From: Pseudomonadota bacterium
Lineage (GTDB): Bacteria; Pseudomonadota; Alphaproteobacteria; Sphingomonadales; SMXR01
Length of the DNA: 21,648 nt
Reading direction: 5' to 3'
NCBI GenBank assembly: GCA_022568115.1
Contig: JADFFP010000001.1
Coordinates: 1 to 21,648 of the forward strand
A program made the translations under genes and the position numbers. The notes below the pieces were generated by a model. It worked only from the letters and a program-made list of their open reading frames with translations, searched no databases and was not told where the DNA came from. Of this stretch, positions 14,479 to 20,547 are shown in pieces. The first letter of the stretch is position 1; the number at the start of each line of letters is the position of its first letter.

Positions 14479-14853
14479 CTAGATAGCCCGTTCCTCCATC
14501 AATGCCAAGGTGTGGCCGTCGGGGTCCTTGAAAAAGGCCAGCCACAGCTCTGTATCGTCGGTCTTGTGGGTCATCTGGGGTTCGCGGATCATCTCGGCCC
14601 CGGCGGCGGTCAGGTCTTTCCAGGCGGCCGCAATATCCGCGGTCGAAAAATACAGGATCGGGCCACTTGGACCAATGGGGGAGACCTCCTCAGCCTCGCT
14701 CAGCATTAGGCGGAGGCCTTCGATATCAAAAAAGGCCATTCCCGGATCGGCCCTGAACAACAGCGGCAGCCCCAGCGCCTCCCCGTAAAAGGCCATCGAC
14801 GGCTCGAGGGCGCTGACCGAAATGGCGATTTGACTGATTTTTCCAATTTTCAT
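14479..14853 (-). CDS. VOC-superfamily (glyoxalase-like) protein, 124 aa
   Basis: This is a two-module VOC-fold protein: ISQIAISVSALEPSMAFYGEALGLPLLF at the front (key phrases SALEPSMAFY and EALGL) and AFFKDPDGHTLALMEE at the end. The DPDGHTLAL phrase with the closing Glu is standard. The first-strand metal His found in glyoxalase I is Gln or Ile here, so metal-dependent isomerase activity is doubtful. Two consecutive ATG codons occur; the second (14853) has the better 5-base spacing to GGGAGG. It is the first gene of the presumed VOC-nitrilase-M16 operon and is divergent from marR across two matched operator sites. A role in binding or modifying the nitrilase's substrate is possible but unproven. 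Confidence 0.87.
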   Translation of the reverse strand: MKIGKISQIAISVSALEPSMAFYGEALGLPLLFRADPGMAFFDIEGLRLMLSEAEEVSPIGPSGPILYFSTADIAAAWKDLTAAGAEMIREPQMTHKTDDTELWLAFFKDPDGHTLALMEERAI

Positions 14854-14917
14854 CATTTCCTCCCGTTATTTCTCATTTTCTCTTCCAATTTCCCTGATGA
14901 AATGATATATACTTTTG

Positions 14918-14930
14918 TTAGCTAACCTAA
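14918..14930. promoter_or_regulatory. Putative MarR-family operator 1
   Basis: TTAGCTAACCTAA matches TTAG-N5-CTAA, and its left part (GTTAGCTAAC) is a perfect 10-bp palindrome. It abuts a minus-strand TATATA-like -10 candidate (about 14904-14911) for the VOC-nitrilase operon. It differs from operator 2 at a single base. Confidence 0.7.
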
Positions 14931-14946
14931 TTTATATATGATTTCA

Positions 14947-14959
14947 TTAGCTAAGCTAA
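14947..14959. promoter_or_regulatory. Putative MarR-family operator 2
   Basis: TTAGCTAAGCTAA is the centre of a 15-bp perfect palindrome (14946-14960). It lies 29 bases from operator 1 and directly precedes a TATATA -10 candidate at 14961-14966 for marR, so binding should repress marR itself. Confidence 0.72.
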
Positions 14960-14999
14960 TTATATAGATGAAAATACTATTTAGAGGGACCAGAGTCAA

Positions 15000-15458
15000 G
15001 TGACAACGCAACCCATGAAGTCCAAACCCGACCCCCAGGCGGTCGCCGACCACATCCATTCGGCCGCGATCCACCTGCTGCGGTCCCTAAAAGGCAAGGA
15101 CAAGATGCTCGGCATCAACCCGGCACAGCTTTCGGCTCTCTCGGTACTCTATTTCCTCGGGCCGCTGACCATCAGCCGCCTGGCCGCCGCGGAAGGGGTC
15201 AAGCTGCCGACCATCTCGCGGCTGGTCAAAGATATGGCGCGAGGCCAGCTGGTGATGCGCGAGAAAGCCGAGAACGACGCCCGCTCGACCTATATCTCGA
15301 TCACCCCGAAGGGCAAGGCGCTGTTCGAGCGGGGACGCATCAACCGCCTGATGGCGATCACCACCGCGCTGGAGAATTTAACCGATGAGAACCTGGAAAC
15401 CCTGGCAAAAGCCGCAACATTAATGGAAAACGCCGCCAAGGCGGTGTGCGAAGCCTGA
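15000..15458 (+). CDS. MarR-family transcriptional regulator
   Basis: The 152-residue protein has the MarR winged-helix arrangement. A dimerisation helix lies at the N-terminus. Helix-turn-helix INPAQLSALSVLYFLGPLTISRLAAAEGVKLPTISRLVKDM follows (key phrases LTISRLAAAEGV and PTISRLVKDM). The wing motif is ENDARSTYISITPKGKALF, with the conserved Asp-x-Arg contact. C-terminal helices complete the dimer interface. The start is a GTG at 15000, with GAGGG 11 bases upstream; an ATG 15 bases further has no site. It faces the VOC-nitrilase-M16 operon across a 146-base AT-rich gap carrying two 13-bp operators, so it most likely represses both itself and that operon and is released by a small ligand, perhaps a nitrile or related aromatic compound (inference). 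Confidence 0.93.
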   Translation: MTTQPMKSKPDPQAVADHIHSAAIHLLRSLKGKDKMLGINPAQLSALSVLYFLGPLTISRLAAAEGVKLPTISRLVKDMARGQLVMREKAENDARSTYISITPKGKALFERGRINRLMAITTALENLTDENLETLAKAATLMENAAKAVCEA

Positions 15459-15506
15459 TTACCTCCCCTGTTTCAAAGCGAATTCTGTAAAAGAGGTTTC
15501 AAGGAT

Positions 15507-15559
15507 GTCATACCCGCTTTATGCGGGTATCCGGATGCCCGCACGTGGGGGGCATGACA
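15507..15559. repeat. Dispersed palindromic repeat, TGTCATACCCGC type
   Basis: An outer pair TGTCAT (15507-15512) and ATGACA (15554-15559) encloses the perfect hairpin ATACCCGC-TTTAT-GCGGGTAT (15510-15530) and a GC-rich stretch. This resembles the abundant short palindromic repeats with GTCATxCCCGC...GCGGGxATCC seen in many proteobacterial genomes (recalled, not searched). It lies between convergent marR and the gamma-glutamyltransferase gene. Confidence 0.7.
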
Positions 15560-15569
15560 AAATATAAGG

Positions 15570-15671
15570 CCCCCTCACCCCAACCCTCTCCCCTCAAGGG
15601 AGAGGGAGTTAATGGCAACGCTCTGCTTAAAAGTCCTCTCCCCTCTGAGGGAGAGGATTTAGGTGAGGGGG
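15570..15671. repeat. Nested palindromic element, about 102 bp, REP/BIME-like
   Basis: A 10-bp outer pair, CCCCCTCACC (15570-15579) and GGTGAGGGGG (15662-15671), encloses two hairpins: CCCTCTCCC/GGGAGAGGG (15584-15606) and CCTCTCCC/GGGAGAGG (15635-15656). The whole could extrude as a cruciform or fold as a Y-shaped RNA. This is a typical dispersed intergenic repeat. It may also end transcription from both convergent genes, although no U tract follows. Confidence 0.75.
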
Positions 15672-15688
15672 TGATTTAAGAATTGCAC

Positions 15689-17443
15689 CTAATAGCCGAT
15701 CGCGGCGCCGTCCTTGCGCATCTCAGAGGCGCCATAGTAAACCCCTGTCTCAGGATCACGCCAGATCGCCTGGTAGCCGCCGAACGGCCCGGAGGTGACC
15801 TCGACCACATGGCCTCTCGCCTCCAGTTCGGCAATCACTTCCGGCGCAATCCCCGATTCCAGCTGCAGGATACCGCCATCGGTCATTTTGCCGCCGACGA
15901 CAAACGGCTCAGTCGAGCCGGAATGGTGATAGCGCGCGGCATCGCCGGCCTCTTGCAGGTTCAAGCCGAAATCAAGGATATTGATGACGATCTGGGCGTG
16001 GCCCTGGGGCTGCATGCCACCTCCCATCAGGCCGAAGCTCATAACCGGCGCCCCGTCCTTCATCATAAAAGCCGGGATGATGGTGTGGAACGGCCGCTTG
16101 CCCGGCGCGTAGGCGTTGGGATGCGCGGGATCGAGGCTGAACAGCGCGCCGCGGTCCTGCAGGATAAAGCCGAGGCCATCGGGAACCAGCCCGGAGCCCA
16201 TGCCGCGGTAGTTCGACTGGATTAATGACACCATCATGCCGTCCGCATCGGCCACCGTCATGTAGATAGTATCGCCCTCGATCAGTTTCGGATCGCCGTG
16301 GCCGACCTCGCTGGCGGCCGCCTCCATATCGATCAGGGCGCGGCGCTCGGCGGCGTAATCCTTGGACAGCAGATAGTCGATATTGATGTCATAATAGGCG
16401 GGATCGGCATAAAACCGGGCCCGGTCCTCGAACGCCAGCTTTTTGGCCTCGACCTGGACATGCAGGTAATCGGCCGAGTTCAGCCCCATCGCGGCCAGAT
16501 CATAGCCTTCCAGGATGTTGAGCATCTGGAGCGCCGCGATCCCCTGCCCGTTGGGCGGCAGCTCGAAGATATCATAGCCGCGGTAGTTGACCGAGACCGG
16601 TTCGACCCAGGTGGAGGTGTGGGCTGCGAAATCCTCTTTTCTCAAGGGCCCGCCGATGCGTTTCATATAGGCGTCAATCACGTCGGCGATTTCCCCCTTA
16701 TAAAAAGCATCGCGGCCGTCACGGCCGATCATCTCAAGGGTATTGGCCAGATCCGGGTTGGTGAACACCTGGCCTTCTTCCGGGGTCCAGCCGTCGATCA
16801 GGTAAGTGGCGCGGAAATTGTCAATCTCCTCGATCTCGCCGGTGGCGGCAAGTTCTTGATAGCGTTCCTGGTAGATGCGCATGTAATGGGCGATCACTTG
16901 CGTCACGGGAAAGCCTTCGCGGGCGTATGAAATCGCCGGCGCCAGGATCTCCGCCATCGCCATGGTGCCGAATTTCTGATGCAGCTCGAACCAGCCATCA
17001 ACGGTTCCCGGGACCGAGACGCTGAGCGAGCCGTAGTTGGGGATTTCGGTGGCGTCGTCACCGATCCGGGCCTTTAATTCCGCCAATGTCTGACCCTTGG
17101 GGGAGCGCCCGGAGGCGTTCAGCCCATAAAGCTTGCCGGAATAGGGATCCCAGACAATCACGAACAGATCGCCGCCGATCCCGTTGGCGGTCGGCTCCAT
17201 CAGGCCCAGCGCGGCGTTGGCGGCGATCGCCGCATCGACCGCGTTGCCGCCGCCTTTAAGGATATCGATGGCGATCTGGGTCGCCAGCGGCTGGCTGGTG
17301 GCGGCCATGCCGTTCCTGCCTAAAACCACGCTGCGGCTGGCATAGGGCTCGCCGATAATCCTGTCTCCCCCGCCCTCTCCGGCCTTAACGCCGCCCATAA
17401 CAATGACCCCCGCCAAAACCAGCAAAAAAGATAGGATTTTCAT
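15689..17443 (-). CDS. Gamma-glutamyltransferase-family Ntn-hydrolase (YwrD-like branch)
   Basis: The 584-residue precursor has a signal peptide (MKILSFLLVLAGVIVMGGVKA), so it acts in the periplasm. Family marks are GGNAVDAAIAANAALGLMEP and GIGGDLF near the front, ELPPNGQGIAALQMLNIL in the middle, and the autoprocessing site EGDTIYMTVADADG. T392 should become the N-terminal nucleophile after self-cleavage into large (about 41 kDa) and small subunits. The canonical TTH of E. coli Ggt is TIY here. With QSNYRGMGSG and GFILQDRG, this points to the YwrD/acylase-like branch, whose substrates need not be glutathione. The C-terminal small subunit has MGGGMQPQGHAQ. It lies 49 bases after the methyltransferase gene in the same direction. 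Catalysis of gamma-glutamyl or related amide hydrolysis is likely; substrate unsure. Confidence 0.92.
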   Translation of the reverse strand: MKILSFLLVLAGVIVMGGVKAGEGGGDRIIGEPYASRSVVLGRNGMAATSQPLATQIAIDILKGGGNAVDAAIAANAALGLMEPTANGIGGDLFVIVWDPYSGKLYGLNASGRSPKGQTLAELKARIGDDATEIPNYGSLSVSVPGTVDGWFELHQKFGTMAMAEILAPAISYAREGFPVTQVIAHYMRIYQERYQELAATGEIEEIDNFRATYLIDGWTPEEGQVFTNPDLANTLEMIGRDGRDAFYKGEIADVIDAYMKRIGGPLRKEDFAAHTSTWVEPVSVNYRGYDIFELPPNGQGIAALQMLNILEGYDLAAMGLNSADYLHVQVEAKKLAFEDRARFYADPAYYDINIDYLLSKDYAAERRALIDMEAAASEVGHGDPKLIEGDTIYMTVADADGMMVSLIQSNYRGMGSGLVPDGLGFILQDRGALFSLDPAHPNAYAPGKRPFHTIIPAFMMKDGAPVMSFGLMGGGMQPQGHAQIVINILDFGLNLQEAGDAARYHHSGSTEPFVVGGKMTDGGILQLESGIAPEVIAELEARGHVVEVTSGPFGGYQAIWRDPETGVYYGASEMRKDGAAIGY

Positions 17444-17492
17444 GATAACTCATCTCCCGAATAACTCCCCTGCCCTAATACTGTGCCACCCT

Positions 17493-18206
17493 TTAAGGTT
17501 TTACTTCAAGGCAAAAGACGCATTTGGAATGGGGCTTGTGTTTGGCGTGGCGGACCGTGGTGCGCTTCAGGGTCACCGGATAACTCCGGAACAGGGCTTG
17601 CCAGCCCTTGACGCTTCTGAAGGTGAGCGGCATCGGGATCGACAACAGCCCCTTGCCGGCCTCCCCTTTCATAACCCTGACGGCGCCGAACAGGATATTG
17701 GTATAAAAATCGTTCCACACCACAAATGCCCACTGCCAGGGCGAAAAATAGACATCCTCGAAGATAATCACCTTATCCCTGGAGCAGCGGATCGCTTCGG
17801 TCAGCAACTCTTCCTGGTGTTTAACGTGATGCAGCATGAAGGCCAGGATAATGACGTCAAAAGCGCCGTCCCGGTGGGGGATTTTATGGCCGTCATAGAA
17901 CTTCACCGGGATCTCGGCATGCTGGTAATCGACCACATCGACGCCCGAGACTTTGGCTTTGAGGCGATCAGCCACCGCCTTGCCGAAATAGCCGTTGCCG
18001 CAGCCGACATCCAGCACTTTATCGCCCGATTTGATCAGGCCTTCTATCGATTTCAGGCGCTCGCTAATCTCATTTTGCTGGGCCCGGCGCTGGATTTCGA
18101 TGAATTTCTTTCCGGGGATAAAAAGGTTCACCACCAGCGCAATGAGCGAGATGAAGAAAAAAATGATTGCGAACGGTAAATTCAGTATGTTTCTTATGAT
18201 ACTCAT
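17493..18206 (-). CDS. Membrane-anchored class I SAM-dependent methyltransferase, 237 aa
   Basis: An N-terminal hydrophobic helix (about residues 7-30) anchors the protein, with the rest cytoplasmic. The methyltransferase domain follows: motif I VLDVGCGNGYFG (64-75), the acidic ribose-binding strand VSGVDVVDY, motif post-I DGAFDVIILAFMLHHV and IIFEDVYFSP. The HHVKHQEELL phrase is common in UbiE/type-11 methyltransferases that modify small molecules or lipids. The C-terminus carries CVFC, possibly metal- or redox-related. I use the ATG at 18206; a GTG at 18293 would overlap the divergent flippase start and lacks support. Its Shine-Dalgarno sequence is weak. It is divergent from the flippase across 77 bases, which with the membrane anchor suggests a lipid or polyprenyl-linked substrate (inference). 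Confidence 0.85.
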   Translation of the reverse strand: MSIIRNILNLPFAIIFFFISLIALVVNLFIPGKKFIEIQRRAQQNEISERLKSIEGLIKSGDKVLDVGCGNGYFGKAVADRLKAKVSGVDVVDYQHAEIPVKFYDGHKIPHRDGAFDVIILAFMLHHVKHQEELLTEAIRCSRDKVIIFEDVYFSPWQWAFVVWNDFYTNILFGAVRVMKGEAGKGLLSIPMPLTFRSVKGWQALFRSYPVTLKRTTVRHAKHKPHSKCVFCLEVKP

Positions 18207-18283
18207 GTTAGGCCGGGTTTTTAGCACAAGGGACAGAGAGAGGCACGTCCTTTTTCGCCCCAAATGCTTGAGGGAACTTTTGA

Positions 18284-19810
18284 GTGAAAACACCCCTGAT
18301 TGATCACAAATTCAAGGACCTCACCGACGTCCTGAGAGGGGCCGCGGCGTCGCTCGCCGGTTTTGCCGGGCGGACCGCCGCCAGGGTCCTGTTCCTGTTT
18401 TTCGCTGGCAATTTTTACGGCGCGGTCAGGCTTGGCGAGCTGGCCTCGGTGATCGCCGTGATCGAGATTCTGGTGATGCTGGGCATTTTCGGGTTCCGCC
18501 GCTCACTGCTGGAGTTCCTGGAGGGGGCCAAGGGCAAGCCGGAACGGCAATATACCCTGGTGCTGACCGCCATGACGATCGTGTTTGCAATCGGCGCCAC
18601 GCTGGCTGGAACCCTGGCGCTGCTGTGGGATTACATCGGCCTGAATATGAAAACCCCGCTTTACCCGCTGTTCGCCTTCTTGATCCCGTTTGTCGCTGTC
18701 ATGGATGTGATCCTGACCACCACCCGGTTCAAGCGGATTGTCCGCCACGAAGTGTTCGCCCGGTCGCTGGTGGAACCGTGGACCCTGGCCCTGGCGGCGG
18801 TGGCGTTTTATTTCTCAGGGGTCAGGGAATCCGGATTGCTGTTGGCCTACAGCGCCTCGCTGATCGCCGCTTTTATATATGCGCTCTATGCCTTCGGGCG
18901 GGTGTATGAATGGAAAAAGCTGCTGAAATCCCGCGTCGACTTCAGCCTGGTCAAGAAAATGGCCTCGTTCAGCGGGCCGACCGCCCTGGTGGACGCCATC
19001 GGCGTGGCTTTCCGGCGCGCCGATATCATAGCCCTCAGCTTCTTTACCCCGGACTTGATCGTCGGCATTTACTACGGGGTCCAGAACCTGGCGACCGTGA
19101 TCCAGAAGACCCGCCATGTGTTCGACCCGATCCTCTCACCGGTGCTCAACCAGACCTTGAGCCAGCGCGGCGTCAGGGACGCCGGCCAGCAGCTGAGCCA
19201 GGTATGCCGCTGGATCTTGACCCTGCTGGCCCTGCAGCTGGCGATCATGGCTTTTTACGCGGCCCCCTTGCTGGGCCTGATCGGCGCCGGCTTTGCGGTT
19301 GGCGCCATGGCGCTGATCATCGTTCTCGCGGCGGAGGCGCTGGAAGGCACCCTGGCCAGCGCCGAGCTGCCGTTCGTGTTCAAGAAACCGCTATTGAACC
19401 TCAGCCTGACCGCCACCGCTTTTGGCATTCATTTAGCGGGGCTGACCCTCCTGACCCCGCGCTTCGGGATGGTTGGCACCGCCTCGTCATTCCTGCTGGC
19501 GCTGTTCTGTCTCAATGGCCTGAGGCTGATTTTTATCAAGAAAAAATTCGATATTTCGCTGCTGGCGTGGCGCTACCTGAAACCGATCGCCGCCGGAACG
19601 CTGGCTTATCTGGCGCTTTATCAGGCGGGCAAGGTAATCGACCTGACCGCTGTTTATTTCGTTCCGGCCGGGATTGCCCTGGGGGTCGGGGTGTACGTGG
19701 CGGCCTTCTGGCTGATGGGAGCCAGCCAGGAAGACAAGGATTTTGTTGCTTATCTGAAAAGCCGTAAAAAACCGAAAATGGCGGTCGACAAGGATTTCGA
19801 CCAGGTTTAG
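18284..19810 (+). CDS. MOP-superfamily polysaccharide/lipid flippase (Wzx-like)
   Basis: The 508-residue protein is almost entirely hydrophobic, with about 12-14 predicted transmembrane helices, the size and pattern of Wzx/MurJ-type lipid-linked glycan exporters. It opens with LRGAAASLAGFAGRTAARVLFLFFAGNFYG, matching the conserved first-helix region of the polysaccharide biosynthesis family (key phrase GRTAARVLFLFFAGNFYG). The mid-protein segment FSGPTALVDAIGVAFRRADIIALSFF is the expected second-half start. The GTG at 18284 follows GAGGG at 9-base spacing. It overlaps the IPCT-like gene tail to tail by 3 bases and is divergent from the membrane methyltransferase. The cargo is unknown; an inositol-phosphate-bearing lipid or glycan is a guess from its neighbours. 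Confidence 0.9.
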   Translation: MKTPLIDHKFKDLTDVLRGAAASLAGFAGRTAARVLFLFFAGNFYGAVRLGELASVIAVIEILVMLGIFGFRRSLLEFLEGAKGKPERQYTLVLTAMTIVFAIGATLAGTLALLWDYIGLNMKTPLYPLFAFLIPFVAVMDVILTTTRFKRIVRHEVFARSLVEPWTLALAAVAFYFSGVRESGLLLAYSASLIAAFIYALYAFGRVYEWKKLLKSRVDFSLVKKMASFSGPTALVDAIGVAFRRADIIALSFFTPDLIVGIYYGVQNLATVIQKTRHVFDPILSPVLNQTLSQRGVRDAGQQLSQVCRWILTLLALQLAIMAFYAAPLLGLIGAGFAVGAMALIIVLAAEALEGTLASAELPFVFKKPLLNLSLTATAFGIHLAGLTLLTPRFGMVGTASSFLLALFCLNGLRLIFIKKKFDISLLAWRYLKPIAAGTLAYLALYQAGKVIDLTAVYFVPAGIALGVGVYVAAFWLMGASQEDKDFVAYLKSRKKPKMAVDKDFDQV

Positions 19811-20526
19811 ATAATCTTTCCGGCCAGGTATTTTTCCGCCAGATGGTACATCTCGGGGCTGTCGACATCGATCCAGACATGGCCGCCAATGGTATGGGTG
19901 AGCGCCCTGCCCGCTGCCGCCAGCTTCATCATGCCGCCGGAAATACTGAAATCGTTCCCTTCGCGGCCGCTTTCAGCCAGGGCCTCAAACAAGGCATGTG
20001 AGGCCAGAAAGAGGCCGGTATCATAGGCGTTATAATTTTCCATTCCCTTGCCGATCGCCTTGATGCGGCCATCCTCGCTGAGTACCCGGGTGACATCTTC
20101 CAGATCAACATATGGGTTATCAAGGCGGGTATCGATGGCCAGCATAACCTGGTTATCGGCAATCTCCTGGGCGGCCATTTCCCGGACCATTTCCGGGGCC
20201 ATCAGGTGATCGCACATGGACAGCAGGAAACGCTGGCCCATTTCCTGTCTGGCAGCAAAAACCGAAAGGCCGTTGGGTTTTTCGTAATCGGGATTGTAAA
20301 CGGTGCGGATCGAGATACCAATCCGGGGAGCAAGGTTTTTCAGATAGGCGTCAAGGACACTCGCCTCATAGCCGGTGACCACCACAAACTCGGCCACCCC
20401 GGCTTTCGCTGCGTTTTCAATGACGTATTGGATCAGCGGTTTGCCGGCCAGCTCCACCAGCGGCTTGGAATTGCCGTGCCGGCGCAGACGCAGACCCTTG
20501 CCGGCGGCGACGATCAAACATTGCAT
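19807..20526 (-). CDS. Nucleotidyltransferase, inositol-phosphate cytidylyltransferase (IPCT)-like
   Basis: The 239-residue protein starts with the nucleotide-binding signature LIVAAGKGLRLRRHGNSKPL, followed by AGKPLIQYVIE, as in sugar-phosphate nucleotidyltransferases. NPDYEKPNGLSVFAARQ, LLSMCDHLM, NAYDTGLFLA and GHVWIDVDSPEMYHLAEKYL match what I recall of the IPCT part of archaeal and Rhodothermus IPCT/DIPPS proteins, which make CDP-inositol from CTP and inositol 1-phosphate. The neighbour upstream, 21 bases away in the same operon, is inositol-phosphate synthase, which makes that substrate and strongly supports the call. Unlike the fused enzymes there is no C-terminal CDP-alcohol phosphotransferase domain. 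AGGA precedes the ATG at somewhat long spacing. Choline- or aminoethylphosphonate-phosphate cytidylyltransferase is the main alternative. Confidence 0.82.
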   Translation of the reverse strand: MQCLIVAAGKGLRLRRHGNSKPLVELAGKPLIQYVIENAAKAGVAEFVVVTGYEASVLDAYLKNLAPRIGISIRTVYNPDYEKPNGLSVFAARQEMGQRFLLSMCDHLMAPEMVREMAAQEIADNQVMLAIDTRLDNPYVDLEDVTRVLSEDGRIKAIGKGMENYNAYDTGLFLASHALFEALAESGREGNDFSISGGMMKLAAAGRALTHTIGGHVWIDVDSPEMYHLAEKYLAGKII

Positions 20527-20547
20527 GGTAGAAAATTCCTAAGATAC

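Noticed and set aside
14474..14545. 24-residue N-terminal extension of the nitrilase
   Set aside because: It lies within the upstream VOC gene in another frame and does not resemble nitrilase N-termini.
15507..15671. Repeats considered as a CRISPR array
   Set aside because: The palindromes are of two unrelated types, without regular spacers of constant length, and no cas gene is present.
18207..18293. 29-residue N-terminal extension of the methyltransferase from a GTG
   Set aside because: It would overlap the divergent flippase start and promoter, adds a Ser/Lys-rich segment before the membrane helix, and has no ribosome site.
18910..19767. 285-codon plus-strand frame inside the flippase
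   Set aside because: Its Pro/Arg/Asp-rich translation is a frame-shifted shadow of the flippase; it has no ribosome site or motif.
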